Shown: positions 1 through 9,465, numbered from the stretch's first letter. The stretch: 38,716 nt of DNA from Bacteroidia bacterium (GCA_039924845.1 JBDTAC010000005.1:1-38716); one strand, 5' to 3'. Program-made: numbers and translations. Notes: generated by a model not told the origin, from the letters alone.

Positions 1-1295
1 AATATCCAAAAGATAAATTAGCGGAAATAGATAAAGACATTGCAGATGCGAATGCTGCTAAATCATCAGCGGAAAAACAAAAAGCATTGGATGCGCAATA
101 TCAAACATTGATTGCCAATGCAGACAAATCCTTGGCAGGAAAGGATTACGACAATGCGAAAACAAATTATACGCAAGCTTCTTCCTTAAAGCCAAACGAA
201 CAATATCCGAAAGATAAATTAGCTGAAATTGCAAAAGACCAAGCCAATGCGCAAGCCGCCGCTGATGCTGCCGCCAAACAAAAAGCATTGGATGCGCAAT
301 ACCAAACATTGATTGCTAGTGCAGATAAATCTTTAGCAGGAAAGGATTATGACAATGCGAAAACAAATTACACTCAAGCCTCTTCTTTAAAACCGAACGA
401 ACAATATCCGAAAGATAAATTAGCTGAGATTGCAAAAGACCAAGCAAATGCGCAAGCCGCCGTTGATGCTGCCGCCAAACAAAAAGCTTTGGCTGCGCAA
501 TACCAAACATTGATTGCTAATGCAGACAAATCCTTGGCAGGAAAGAATTACGATAATGCAAAAAGTTCTTACACACAAGCTTCTTCCTTAAAACCAAACG
601 AACAATATCCGAAAGATAAATTAGCAGAAATTGATAAAGACATTGCAGATGCGAATGCTGCTAAATCATCAGTGGAAAAACAAAAAGCTTTGGATGCGCA
701 ATATCAAACATTGATTGCCAGTGCAGATAAGTCTTTGGCAGGAAAGAATTACAATAATGCGAAAACAAATTATACGCAAGCCTCTTCCTTAAAACCAAAC
801 GAACAATATCCAAAAGATAAATTAGCGGAAATAGATAAAGACATTGCAGATGCGAATGCTGCTAAATCATCAGCGGAAAAACAAAAAGCATTGGATGCGC
901 AATATCAAACATTGATTGCCAGTGCAGATAAGTCTTTGGCAGGAAAGAATTACGATAATGCGAAAACAAATTATACGCAAGCCTCTTCCTTAAAACCAAA
1001 CGAACAATATCCAAAAGATAAATTAGCTGAAATAGATAAAGACATTGCAGATGCGAATGCTGCTAAATCATCAGCGGAAAAACAAAAAGCTTTGGATGCA
1101 CAATATCAAACATTGATTGCTTCCGCAGATAAATCCCTGGCGGGAAAGGATTATGACAACGCGAAAACAAATTATACGCAAGCTTCTTCTTTAAAACCAA
1201 ACGAGCAATATCCGAAAGATAAATTAGCGGAAATTGATAAAACTATTGCGGCTGAACAAGCTACAAATGCCGAAAAATCTGCAGAAGCTGCGAAA
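1..1295 (+). repeat. 201-bp in-frame tandem repeats
   Basis: Unit starts fall at 90, 291, 492, 693, 894 and 1095, a constant 201 bp, with a partial unit at the window edge. Units 693-893 and 894-1094 differ at only a few bases. Positions 1-117 are identical to 805-921, four periods away. Two linker types occur: IAKDQANAQAA in the units starting at 90 and 291, and IDKDIADANAAKSS in the edge unit and those starting at 492, 693 and 894. This suggests block duplication or conversion of repeats. Confidence 0.95.
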
Positions 1296-2135
1296 GAAAA
1301 AGAATTGAACGATCAATACGCGGCGGCTATCCGTTCGGCGGATGAATTGTTGGGAAATAAAGAGTATGACAATGCGAAAAAAGGATATAACAATGCGTTG
1401 ATGTTGAAACCAGCGGAACAATATCCGAAAGATAAAATCAAAGAAATAAATGCAGATATAGCAGCAATGGCTGCGTCAAATAGTGCCGCTGCCGAAGCTG
1501 CTGCCAAACAAAAAGCATTGGATGAAAAATACGATAATTTGATTGCAACAGCTGATGAGGCAAAATCTGCTTCCAAATATATGGATGCAAAAACAGCTTA
1601 TCAGCAAGCCTCTGCTTTGAAACCAAATGAAGAATATCCGAAAGATAAAATTGCGGAGATTAATAACAAAGAGATTGCTTTACAAGAAGCTGCGAAAAAA
1701 GAGGCACAATACAAATTACTTATTGTAAAAGCAGATCAACAATTCTCAACAAAAAAATACAAACTCGCACAAGCCTATTACCAGCAAGCATCGACAACAA
1801 AATCGGATGAGCAATATCCAAAAGATCAATTAAAAAAGATAGATGATTTATTGCATCCTAAAGCGACTACCGAAACTCCAACGAATGTCGCTACTACCGT
1901 TGATCCTACCACTCCCACACAAGATTCTGTGAATCCTTTGGTAAAAGAATATGGACAAGGAGTTACAGAGCAACATACGCAAGATGCCAATACCGACGTT
2001 ACCGTTCGTATTGTGGTGAAAGGAAATTACGCGTATGTGTACAAAAAAGTAGTGTGGAATTTCGGGCAAGTTGATTATTACAAAAACGATGTGCCGATTA
2101 CCAGTTCCACTTACGAAAACGAAACGAGCCATTAA
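1..2135 (+). CDS. TPR-like tandem-repeat protein, 5' end outside the window
   Basis: The frame is open from the left edge, so the gene begins upstream; the ATG at 87 lies inside a repeat and is not a start. The protein is built of 67-residue units. Each contains a helix-turn-helix resembling a tetratricopeptide repeat (AQYQTLIA..ADKSLAGK.YDNAK, then YTQASSLKPNEQYPKDKL) and an Ala/Lys-rich linker. Six units are almost identical and two or three towards position 1850 have diverged. After a Thr/Pro-rich stretch, a C-terminal domain of about 70 residues (from about 1936) holds VRIVVKGNYAYVYKKVVWNFG and looks beta-rich. I do not recognise this domain. TPR-like repeats usually mediate protein-protein contact; a scaffold role in the cell envelope is inference. 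recN begins 6 bp after the stop, so the two may be co-transcribed. Confidence 0.8.
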   Translation, partial: YPKDKLAEIDKDIADANAAKSSAEKQKALDAQYQTLIANADKSLAGKDYDNAKTNYTQASSLKPNEQYPKDKLAEIAKDQANAQAAADAAAKQKALDAQYQTLIASADKSLAGKDYDNAKTNYTQASSLKPNEQYPKDKLAEIAKDQANAQAAVDAAAKQKALAAQYQTLIANADKSLAGKNYDNAKSSYTQASSLKPNEQYPKDKLAEIDKDIADANAAKSSVEKQKALDAQYQTLIASADKSLAGKNYNNAKTNYTQASSLKPNEQYPKDKLAEIDKDIADANAAKSSAEKQKALDAQYQTLIASADKSLAGKNYDNAKTNYTQASSLKPNEQYPKDKLAEIDKDIADANAAKSSAEKQKALDAQYQTLIASADKSLAGKDYDNAKTNYTQASSLKPNEQYPKDKLAEIDKTIAAEQATNAEKSAEAAKEKELNDQYAAAIRSADELLGNKEYDNAKKGYNNALMLKPAEQYPKDKIKEINADIAAMAASNSAAAEAAAKQKALDEKYDNLIATADEAKSASKYMDAKTAYQQASALKPNEEYPKDKIAEINNKEIALQEAAKKEAQYKLLIVKADQQFSTKKYKLAQAYYQQASTTKSDEQYPKDQLKKIDDLLHPKATTETPTNVATTVDPTTPTQDSVNPLVKEYGQGVTEQHTQDANTDVTVRIVVKGNYAYVYKKVVWNFGQVDYYKNDVPITSSTYENETSH

Positions 2136-2141
2136 ACTCCA

Positions 2142-3800
2142 ATGCTGCAAAGGTTATTGATACAAAATTATGCGCTCATCGATCGCGTCGAAATAGATTT
2201 TTCGGAAGGCGTAAATATTATTACGGGAGAAACTGGCGCGGGAAAATCTATTTTGTTGGGCGCACTTTCTATGCTTGTTGGGCAGCGTGCAGATGTGCAA
2301 GCCTTGCAAAAAAAAACGGAGAAATGTGTGATTGAAGGCATTTTTTCAGCAAAGGATGCGTTGGAAATTCAACAGTTTTTGGAACGCAATAATCTGGACA
2401 TTGAAAAAAAAATTTTTGTACGACGAGAAATAAATCCAGAAGGAAAATCGCGCGCTTTTATAAACGACACGCCCGTAACGCTGGCGCAACTCAAAGAACT
2501 TGGTTTTTATTTAATTGACATTCATTCCCAACACGAAACGCTTCAGTTGAATGAAGCGGGTTTCCAGCTTTCGGTGGTAGATGCCTACGCGCAACACACG
2601 ACGCTTTTACAACAATACAAAAAAAAAAATTTTTCATACCGAGATTTACAAATTGCGCTTACTGTGCTTGTGGAAAGCGAAAAGCAATCGAAAAAAGAAT
2701 TTGATTATTTTTTATTTCAATACAATGAATTGGAAGAAGCTGCATTGAAAAATGGAGAACAAGAAAAAATAGAAGAGGAGCTGAATACCTTGAACAATGC
2801 AGAAAAAATAAAGTCAGATGTTTCAAAAGCATTGAATGCGTTGAATGACGGCGAATCCAATGTTTTAGCTTCGTTTTCTGAATTAAAAATTTTGCTCAGC
2901 GGAATTTCAAAATACGGAAAAACGATGAGCGATTTAAACAATCGTTTTACTTCTGTTCACATCGAATTAAAAGACATTGCGAGCGAATTGGAAAATGCAG
3001 AACAAAAAATAATACATGATCCGAAACGCATCGAAGAATTGAACAATCGTTTGGATATCGTTTATAAATTACAACAAAAACATCAAGTAAAAACAATTGC
3101 GGAATTAATTGAAATTCGAGATAATTTGAGTTTGAAAATTGAAGCGGTTTCTTCGATGGAAACGGAAATTAAACAAAAACAAATCGAATTAGAAAAAATA
3201 AAAACAGAGGTTTTTAAAACGGCAGAAAAAATTTCGGCAGCTCGAAAAAAAATATTTTCGAAAATCGAAAGAGAAATACAAACACTTTTGGTAGACATCG
3301 CAATGCCGAATGCACAATTTAAAATTGAACACATATTGCTTGAGAATCCTACAGAAACAGGCTTCGATAAAATAAAATTTTTGTTTTCGGCAAACAAAGG
3401 CAGCGATTTAAAAGAGTTGAATAAAGTGGCATCGGGCGGAGAACTTTCACGTTTGATGTTGTGTATAAAATCCTTGATTGCACAATTAAAATCGTTACCA
3501 GCAATTGTTTTTGATGAAATTGACACTGGCGTTTCGGGTGATATTGCCGGAAAAGTGGGTATGATTATGGAAAAAATGGCAGCTTCGATGCAAGTGATTG
3601 TGATTACGCATTTGCCGCAAATAGCGAGCAAAGGCAAAACGCATTTTATGGTTTACAAAGAAAGTGGTAGCACACTTACCTTGAGTAATATCAAAAAACT
3701 TTCTCCACAAGAGCGGATTCAAGAAATTGCAAAAATGCTGAGCGCAGGAACTCCAACTGCAGCTGCCATCAATAATGCAAAAGAATTATTAAGCGTTTGA
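2142..3800 (+). CDS. recN: DNA repair protein RecN
   Basis: RecN is an SMC-like ATPase that acts at DNA double-strand breaks and promotes recombinational repair. The 552-residue protein has a Walker A motif GETGAGKS at residues 29-36, a long central coiled coil with a Glu/Lys/Gln-rich arm (about 160-370), the ABC signature ASGGELSR near 430 and a Walker B region AIVFDEIDTGVSG near 454-466, followed by the switch VITHLPQIA. Length and domain order match the family. The ATG at 2142 gives the standard N-terminus MLQRLLIQNYALID. It lies 6 bp downstream of the repeat protein. The TGA stop is embedded in a copy of the dispersed AT-rich element. Confidence 0.97.
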   Translation: MLQRLLIQNYALIDRVEIDFSEGVNIITGETGAGKSILLGALSMLVGQRADVQALQKKTEKCVIEGIFSAKDALEIQQFLERNNLDIEKKIFVRREINPEGKSRAFINDTPVTLAQLKELGFYLIDIHSQHETLQLNEAGFQLSVVDAYAQHTTLLQQYKKKNFSYRDLQIALTVLVESEKQSKKEFDYFLFQYNELEEAALKNGEQEKIEEELNTLNNAEKIKSDVSKALNALNDGESNVLASFSELKILLSGISKYGKTMSDLNNRFTSVHIELKDIASELENAEQKIIHDPKRIEELNNRLDIVYKLQQKHQVKTIAELIEIRDNLSLKIEAVSSMETEIKQKQIELEKIKTEVFKTAEKISAARKKIFSKIEREIQTLLVDIAMPNAQFKIEHILLENPTETGFDKIKFLFSANKGSDLKELNKVASGGELSRLMLCIKSLIAQLKSLPAIVFDEIDTGVSGDIAGKVGMIMEKMAASMQVIVITHLPQIASKGKTHFMVYKESGSTLTLSNIKKLSPQERIQEIAKMLSAGTPTAAAINNAKELLSV

Positions 3801-3819
3801 AAAATTAATTTTTTGAAGC
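3796..3819 (-). repeat. Dispersed AT-rich element at the recN stop
   Basis: GTTTGA-A4-TTAA-T6-GAAGC is a reverse-orientation variant of the element. The TGA of recN is part of it. Confidence 0.6.
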
Positions 3820-3855
3820 CTCCAATAAGCACTTCCCTTTCAGCCTTAATTTGTG

Positions 3856-3863
3856 TACTTTTG
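3856..3863 (+). promoter_or_regulatory. Bacteroidota -7 promoter element of the FabK-like gene
   Basis: TACTTTTG matches the -7 consensus TAnnTTTG. No clear -33 TTTG is seen 19-21 bp upstream. The start codon follows only 8 bp later, so the transcript would be nearly leaderless. Confidence 0.6.
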
Positions 3864-3871
3864 CGACGAAA

Positions 3872-4804
3872 ATGGAAAATAAAATCACCCAACTTTTCTC
3901 TGTAAAATATCCACTTATTCAAGCTGGAATGATTTGGTGCAGTGGTTGGCAATTAGCTTCTGCCGTGAGTAATGCAGGCGGCTTGGGATTGATTGGCAGC
4001 GGATCTATGTATCCAGAAGTATTGCGTGAGCACATTCAAAAATGTAAAAAAAATACATCAAAACCTTTTGGTGTCAATGTGCCTTTGTTGTATCCCGATA
4101 TTGATAAACACATGGCTGTGATTATGGAAGAAGATGTAAAAATTGTATTTACTTCTGCCGGAAATCCGAGTACATGGACTCCCATCTTGAAAGAAAAGGG
4201 AATTACCGTTGTGCACGTTGTTTCGAATGTAAAGTTTGCAAAAAAAGCAGAAAATGCTGGCGTAGATGCTATTGTTGCCGAAGGTTTTGAAGCCGGCGGA
4301 CATAATGGACGCGAAGAAACCACTACTTTTTGTTTGATTCCGATGATACGTGATGCGGTGCAAATCCCCTTAATTGCAGCTGGCGGAATTGCAAGCGGAA
4401 AAGCGATGTTGGCAGCGATGGTTTTGGGCGCGGATGGCGTACAAATTGGAACGCGTTTTGTTGCTTCGGAAGAATCATCTGCACATATTCATTTTAAAGA
4501 AAAAGTGGTCAATGCCTTGGAAGGCGATACATTGTTGGCTTTGAAACAACTCACTCCCGTAAGGCTTTTGAAAAATAATTTTTTCGAGACGATCCATCGC
4601 GCCGAATTAAATGGTGCATCTGTGGAAGAATTAAAAGAAATACTTGGTCGTGCGCGCGCCAAAAAAGGTATGTTTGAAGGAGATGTAGACGAAGGTGAAC
4701 TCGAAATCGGACAAATTGCAGCTCTTGTAAAAAACATTCAGCCAGCTGCAAAAATTATAGTAGAAATTATTCAGGAATACGAACACGCAAAATCAATTCT
4801 CTAA
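3872..4804 (+). CDS. FMN-dependent nitronate monooxygenase / FabK-like enoyl reductase family protein
   Basis: This 310-residue TIM-barrel flavoprotein belongs to the 2-nitropropane dioxygenase family, which covers nitronate monooxygenases and the FabK enoyl-ACP reductases. The N-terminus PLIQAGMIW.SGWQLASAVSNAGGLGLIG, the central EGFEAGGHNGRE and the phosphate-binding AAGGIASGKAMLAAMVLGADGVQIGTRF are all typical. Sequence alone does not settle which reaction it performs, so no symbol is given. The ATG at 3872 is preferred over an in-frame TTG at 3851, because the TTG would overlap the promoter element. The next gene starts 17 bp after the stop. Confidence 0.85.
   Translation: MENKITQLFSVKYPLIQAGMIWCSGWQLASAVSNAGGLGLIGSGSMYPEVLREHIQKCKKNTSKPFGVNVPLLYPDIDKHMAVIMEEDVKIVFTSAGNPSTWTPILKEKGITVVHVVSNVKFAKKAENAGVDAIVAEGFEAGGHNGREETTTFCLIPMIRDAVQIPLIAAGGIASGKAMLAAMVLGADGVQIGTRFVASEESSAHIHFKEKVVNALEGDTLLALKQLTPVRLLKNNFFETIHRAELNGASVEELKEILGRARAKKGMFEGDVDEGELEIGQIAALVKNIQPAAKIIVEIIQEYEHAKSIL
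4566..4587 (+). repeat. Dispersed AT-rich element inside a CDS (KNNF frame)
   Basis: TTTTG-A5-TAA-T6-CGAG lies in frame in the FabK-like gene and encodes LKNNFFE. Confidence 0.45.
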
Positions 4805-4821
4805 AAAAATAAATTTCTTAA

Positions 4822-6060
4822 ATGATAAAATACGAAAAATTCGAATTGGCGAACGGCTTAAAAGTAATTGTTCACGAAGATAAATTGACAGAATTAGCCT
4901 GCATGAATATTTTATACGATGTGGGCGCACGCGACGAAAACCCTGAACAGACTGGCTTTGCGCATTTGTTTGAACATTTAATGTTTGGAGGTTCTGTGAA
5001 TATTCCCAATTACGACGAGCCTTTGCAAAGAGCTGGCGGCGAAAACAATGCCTTTACCACCAACGATATCACCAATTATTATTTAACGCTTCCGGCTACT
5101 AATATTGAAACTGCTTTTTGGTTAGAATCTGACCGAATGTTGAGTTTGGCTTTTTCTGAAAAAAGTTTGGAAGTGCAACGCAATGTGGTCATCGAAGAAT
5201 TTAAACAAAGTTATCTCAATCAGCCTTACGGCGATGCGTGGTTGATGATGCGGCCACTCGCGTATAAAGTGCATCCGTATCGTTGGGCAACCATCGGAAA
5301 AGAAATTTCGCACATCGAAAAAGCGAAAATAGAAGACGTAAAAAACTTTTTCAAAAAACATTATGTGCCCAACAACGCGATAATGGTGATTGCTGGAAAC
5401 GTAACGCTGGAGCAGGTAAAAAAACTTTCTGAAAAATGGTTTGCGCCCATTCCTGCCGGAATAAAAATAAAACGCGCACTTCCTGTTGAACCAAAACAAA
5501 AAGAAGCACGACAGGAAACAGTGGAACAAAATGTTCCTGCAAGCCGCATTTACAAAGCGTATCACGTGTGCTCCAGAACAGACGATGATTTTTATGCCAC
5601 CGATCTTCTGTCGGATATTTTATCGAGAGGAAATTCTTCGCGTTTGTATAAATCCTTGGTAAAAGACAAACAAAAATTCAATGAAATAAGTGCTTACACG
5701 AGTGGTGACATGGACAAAGGCTTGTTTGTGATTTCTGGTAAACTCGCTAAAAATGTAAGTATGGAAGACGCAGAAAAAGCAATCGACGACGAATTAATGT
5801 TGCTCAGAAATGAAATAATCGGAAAAGAAGAATTGGAAAAAGTTAAAAATAAAATCGAATCTTCTTTAGTGTTTTCGGAAATGGATATTTTAACGAAAGC
5901 TATGAACTTAGCGGTTTCTGAGTTGATGGGCGATTGTGATTTAATCAATCAAGAAATTGAAAAATACACTTCGGTGAATGCCGAAAAATTGCAACAACTT
6001 TCTAAGTCCATTTTTAATCCTGAAAATTGTTCTACTTTATATTACCTCGCAAAAAAATAA
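4822..6060 (+). CDS. M16 family zinc metallopeptidase, catalytic subunit
   Basis: This 412-residue peptidase belongs to the M16 (pitrilysin/insulinase, mitochondrial processing peptidase-like) family. The inverted zinc motif HLFEH is at residues 48-52, and the downstream glutamate ligand fits EE at about 125-126 (VVIEEFKQS). M16 enzymes of this size usually work as a heterodimer of an active and an inactive subunit. The adjacent gene encodes a partner without the zinc motif. No signal peptide is visible, so the cell compartment is unclear. The last codons (AKK-stop) form an AT-rich element. The gap to the partner gene is 17 bp, so the two are almost certainly one operon. Confidence 0.93.
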   Translation: MIKYEKFELANGLKVIVHEDKLTELACMNILYDVGARDENPEQTGFAHLFEHLMFGGSVNIPNYDEPLQRAGGENNAFTTNDITNYYLTLPATNIETAFWLESDRMLSLAFSEKSLEVQRNVVIEEFKQSYLNQPYGDAWLMMRPLAYKVHPYRWATIGKEISHIEKAKIEDVKNFFKKHYVPNNAIMVIAGNVTLEQVKKLSEKWFAPIPAGIKIKRALPVEPKQKEARQETVEQNVPASRIYKAYHVCSRTDDDFYATDLLSDILSRGNSSRLYKSLVKDKQKFNEISAYTSGDMDKGLFVISGKLAKNVSMEDAEKAIDDELMLLRNEIIGKEELEKVKNKIESSLVFSEMDILTKAMNLAVSELMGDCDLINQEIEKYTSVNAEKLQQLSKSIFNPENCSTLYYLAKK

Positions 6061-6066
6061 TTTTTT
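6051..6066 (+). repeat. AT-rich element spanning the M16 stop codon
   Basis: A7-TAA-T6 contains the TAA stop of the upstream peptidase in its centre. Confidence 0.5.
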
Positions 6067-6077
6067 AACTCGCATTT

Positions 6078-7361
6078 ATGACCCTTAACAGAACAATAGC
6101 TCCGGGCTTTGAAACAGCCGAAAAGATAAATATTCTCCAAGCGACATCTCAAAAATTAAGCAACGAAATTCCGGTTTACAGCATTTCTGCGGACACGCAA
6201 GATTTGGTAAAAATCGAATTTTGGTTTCCTGCCGGAATCATGCAACAATCCGCGCCTTTGCTTGCTGCTACTACGAATGCAATGTTAATTGAAGGCACCA
6301 AAAAATATTCTGCCGACGAGCTTGCTGAAAAAATTGATTATTACGGCGCGTTTGTGGAATCTGGAACGGCACAAAACTCATCTTCTTTTTATTTATATAC
6401 GATGAATAAACATCTTTCAAAAACGCTTCCTTTTGTAGAAGATATTTTGAAAAATGCAACTTTTCCGAAAGGACAATTGGATGTTTTTGTTCAGAATAAA
6501 AAACAAAAATATTTGGTGAATGAGAAAAAAGTAAATCATGTAGCACGAAAAAAATTCAGCGAATTATTGCTTGGCGAAAAACATCCTTGCGGATACAACA
6601 TTCAATTACATGATTACGATGCGCTGAAAACTGAGCAAATGCAGCAGTTTTATAAACAATTTTATACTTCTGATCAATGCAAAATTATTATTTCCGGAAA
6701 AATAGATAAAGAATTATTTCAATTACTTGATTACCATTTTGGCGGAAAAGATTGGCATTCCAAATCACTTCCAAAAAATAATTTTTCGGAAGTGCATTCT
6801 ACCAAACAAAATATTCATTTTTTGGAAAGAGCCGATGCCTTGCAATCCGCCATCCGAATCGGAAAAATTTTATTTAATAAAAAACATCCCGATTTTTTTC
6901 CAATGCAAATTTTAAACACCGTTTTGGGTGGTTATTTCGGTTCGCGACTAATGAGTAATATCCGCGAGGAAAAAGGTTATTGCTACGGAATTGGTTCCGG
7001 ATTGGCTTCTCAACAAGACACTGGTTATTTTTATATTTCTACGGAAGTAGGCGTGGATGTGTGTTCCAAAGCATTGGACGAAATTTACATCGAATTGCAG
7101 CGCTTATGCGATACTCCAGTGGGCGACGAAGAATTGCATTTGGTGAAAAATTATTTAATGGGATCGTTTATGCGCAGTGTTGACGGACCTTTCGCTTTGG
7201 CGGATAAATTCAAATCGCTGATGGAATATGAATTGAAATACGATTATTACGATCGGTATTTTGCTACCATAAAAAATTGCACTGCCAAACAATTGCAAGA
7301 ATTAGCAAATAAATATTTCCAAAAAGATTCGATGATTGAATTGGTAGTTGGCAAAAAATAA
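6078..7361 (+). CDS. M16 family peptidase-like protein, non-catalytic subunit
   Basis: This 427-residue protein has the M16 fold pattern but no HxxEH: the matching stretch reads AATTNAMLIEGTKKYSADELA. The substrate-binding R/Y type region in the second half is kept (EKGYCYGIGSG followed by GYFYISTEV). This is the usual arrangement for the inactive partner of an M16 pair. It starts 17 bp after the catalytic subunit. A degenerate element copy (CTTCC..GGAAG flanks) lies in frame at 6768-6792 and encodes LPKNNFSE. The stop lies in another element copy. Confidence 0.9.
   Translation: MTLNRTIAPGFETAEKINILQATSQKLSNEIPVYSISADTQDLVKIEFWFPAGIMQQSAPLLAATTNAMLIEGTKKYSADELAEKIDYYGAFVESGTAQNSSSFYLYTMNKHLSKTLPFVEDILKNATFPKGQLDVFVQNKKQKYLVNEKKVNHVARKKFSELLLGEKHPCGYNIQLHDYDALKTEQMQQFYKQFYTSDQCKIIISGKIDKELFQLLDYHFGGKDWHSKSLPKNNFSEVHSTKQNIHFLERADALQSAIRIGKILFNKKHPDFFPMQILNTVLGGYFGSRLMSNIREEKGYCYGIGSGLASQQDTGYFYISTEVGVDVCSKALDEIYIELQRLCDTPVGDEELHLVKNYLMGSFMRSVDGPFALADKFKSLMEYELKYDYYDRYFATIKNCTAKQLQELANKYFQKDSMIELVVGKK
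6768..6792 (+). repeat. Dispersed AT-rich element inside a CDS with perfect 5-bp flanking arms
   Basis: CTTCC-A6-TAA-T5-CGGAAG is in frame and encodes LPKNNFSE. The CTTCC and GGAAG flanks are complementary, so it can form a hairpin. Confidence 0.55.
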
Positions 7362-7367
7362 TTTTTC
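7352..7367 (+). repeat. AT-rich element spanning a stop codon
   Basis: CA6-TAA-T5-C holds the stop codon of the inactive M16 subunit (GKK-stop). Confidence 0.5.
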
Positions 7368-7385
7368 TAATTGATTAAAAATCAG

Positions 7386-7393
7386 TAGCTTTG
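7386..7393 (+). promoter_or_regulatory. Bacteroidota -7 promoter element
   Basis: TAGCTTTG fits TAnnTTTG and lies 19 bp before the preferred ATG at 7412. A T-rich stretch about 18 bp upstream may serve as the -33 region. Confidence 0.6.
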
Positions 7394-7411
7394 TTTCTTA
7401 TGAATAGCGGA

Positions 7412-9457
7412 ATGAAAAAATATTTTTTCGTCTTGTCTTTTATTGCCTTGTTTTTTTCGAATCGTTCGGAAGCTGTTGCCAATACAGCTTCTCCAGATGT
7501 TCGTTGTATTTCTGTTGCTGCTAACGGAGATGTTACCTTAACATGGATTATCCCTGTAAACACAGGGACTTTTACTGGGTATCATATTTTTACTTCCAAC
7601 ACTTTTGCTGGACCTTATACGGATGTACTTACCGTTGCTATTGCGGCACAAACTTCTGCCATTATTACACCTACAAATGCGAATAATGCGCCCGTTTATT
7701 TTTATGTAGAAACAAACAATACAGGAAATGTTTTTTCGGCACCGATTGATACACTTGCGTCCATCAAATTAAATGTAACCAATCCCGGTAACGGAACAGC
7801 TTTGCTAAATTGGAATCCCATTCATACACCTAATTTACCAACATCCACTGGGATTTATGATGTCTATCGAGAATATCCGACAGGCACTTGGACCTTGGTT
7901 GGAAGTACAAAAAACTTAATTTTCGCAGATACTATAACGGTTTGTAAAGCATTTTTGAATTATAAAGTTCAACTGGCAGATGCTTCCGGATGTATCTCCG
8001 TTTCGTCCATTGCAGGAGCTTTATTTAAAGATTTAATTGTTCCACACATTCCACTATTAGATACCGTGAGTATTAATCCAGCTGGGAAAGCCACTATTTC
8101 CTGGTATCCAAGTTATTCCACCAATGTAGAAGGTTATATTGTGTATCAAAACATAGGCGGAATTTGGACGAACATTGCGAACGTTGTGGGTAGATTAACG
8201 ACGTTTTATACCAATCCTGCATCTTTGGCAGCTACTAAATCGGAACAATACCGCGTGGCAGCGTATGATAGTTGTAATAATATCAGTCCGATGGGAAATA
8301 TACACAACTCTCTTTTCTTGAAAAATAACTACAATGTTTGCGCTGTTTCCAATACCTTATCGTGGAATCCATATATCAATATGATAAGTGGAATAAATAC
8401 GTACAACATCTACGTAAGTATAAATGGAGCAGGATTTACTTTGCTGGCAACTACTACGGATACGCTCTACGAACACGCAAATTTACAATCTGCCACTACG
8501 TATTGTTATATCGTAAAAGCCCTTGATAATTCCAACACACGTACTTCTCTTTCGCAAACATTGTGTACGTACACTCATTTCCCGAAAGAGCCCAATTTTG
8601 CCTACGCCAGAACAGCAACCGTTACATCGCCCAGTTCCAACTTAATTTTAGCTCGCACTGATACTTCCGCGGAAATATCAAACTATGAAATAGAACGCGC
8701 TGATAATGCAAGCGGACCTTTCCAAATTTTGGGAACTGTACCAAGTTCTGCTAATCCAAACATTAGTTATACAGATAATACAGCATTGCCAAATCAGCAA
8801 AGTTATTTTTACCAAATTGTTCCCGTAGATAGTTGCGGAAAAGAAGCTCCACCAAGCAATAGTGCGCAAACCATTTTTTTGCAAGCCAGTGCCGATAATA
8901 ATTTCAACAATACATTGTCATGGAATCCTTATACACAATGGAATTCTGCAGTAAGCGGATATAAAATTTACAGAGGAATTGACGGAGTGATAAGTTCCAC
9001 TCCAATTAATTTTGTTCCTGCAAGCAGTGGACAAAACACTTACATAGACAATGTTTCCAACGAGTTGCAAGGAACGGGTGTTTTTAGTTATTATGTAGAA
9101 GCCTTTGCCAGCTTGGACGATGGCTTTAATTTTATTGATAGCAGCGCCTCAAATATTGCAGAAGCTTTGCAAAATCCGAAGTTTTTTGTGCCCAACGCAT
9201 TTACGCCTGGTATCCATGGCAATGCCAATACTATTTTTAAACCCATCAGCGTTTACATCGATCCTGCGGATTATAATTTCACGATTTACGATCGGTACGG
9301 CAGGCAATTTTTTAATACCAGTAACCCACAACAAGGCTGGGATGGCAGTATTGGCGGGCAAGATGCTCCTGTAGGCGTGTATGTTTATTTTATCAAATAC
9401 AAAGCTTCTAACGGACAATACACCGAGCAAAAAGGAACTGTTGCGCTTATTCGCTGA
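7412..9457 (+). CDS. Secreted multidomain protein with gliding-type (T9SS) C-terminal domain
   Basis: The 681-residue product starts with a signal peptide (MKKYFFVLSFIALFF, cleavage near NRSEA). It continues with several fibronectin type III-like beta modules recognisable by repeated patterns such as ATISWYPSYSTNVEGYIVY, LSWNPYI and SYFYQIVPVDSCG. The C-terminal 90 residues (PNAFTPGIHGNANTIFKP, then FTIYDRYGRQFF, WDG, PVGVYVYFIKY) match the gliding motility-associated C-terminal domain, which directs type IX secretion and surface attachment in Bacteroidota. A surface or adhesive role is likely; the ligand is unknown. ATG 7412 is preferred for its signal peptide. ATG 7400 (MNSG...) is possible, and TTG 7391 overlaps the promoter. 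The first codons MKKYFF are themselves an AT palindrome. Confidence 0.9.
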   Translation: MKKYFFVLSFIALFFSNRSEAVANTASPDVRCISVAANGDVTLTWIIPVNTGTFTGYHIFTSNTFAGPYTDVLTVAIAAQTSAIITPTNANNAPVYFYVETNNTGNVFSAPIDTLASIKLNVTNPGNGTALLNWNPIHTPNLPTSTGIYDVYREYPTGTWTLVGSTKNLIFADTITVCKAFLNYKVQLADASGCISVSSIAGALFKDLIVPHIPLLDTVSINPAGKATISWYPSYSTNVEGYIVYQNIGGIWTNIANVVGRLTTFYTNPASLAATKSEQYRVAAYDSCNNISPMGNIHNSLFLKNNYNVCAVSNTLSWNPYINMISGINTYNIYVSINGAGFTLLATTTDTLYEHANLQSATTYCYIVKALDNSNTRTSLSQTLCTYTHFPKEPNFAYARTATVTSPSSNLILARTDTSAEISNYEIERADNASGPFQILGTVPSSANPNISYTDNTALPNQQSYFYQIVPVDSCGKEAPPSNSAQTIFLQASADNNFNNTLSWNPYTQWNSAVSGYKIYRGIDGVISSTPINFVPASSGQNTYIDNVSNELQGTGVFSYYVEAFASLDDGFNFIDSSASNIAEALQNPKFFVPNAFTPGIHGNANTIFKPISVYIDPADYNFTIYDRYGRQFFNTSNPQQGWDGSIGGQDAPVGVYVYFIKYKASNGQYTEQKGTVALIR

Positions 9458-9465
9458 TATTTTCC

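Noticed and set aside
1-1295. CRISPR array
   Set aside because: The 201-bp repeats are in frame within one protein and have no distinct spacers.
1224-1626. Minus-strand reading frames opposite the repeat protein
   Set aside because: They mirror the repeated plus-strand coding sequence; no recognisable domain.
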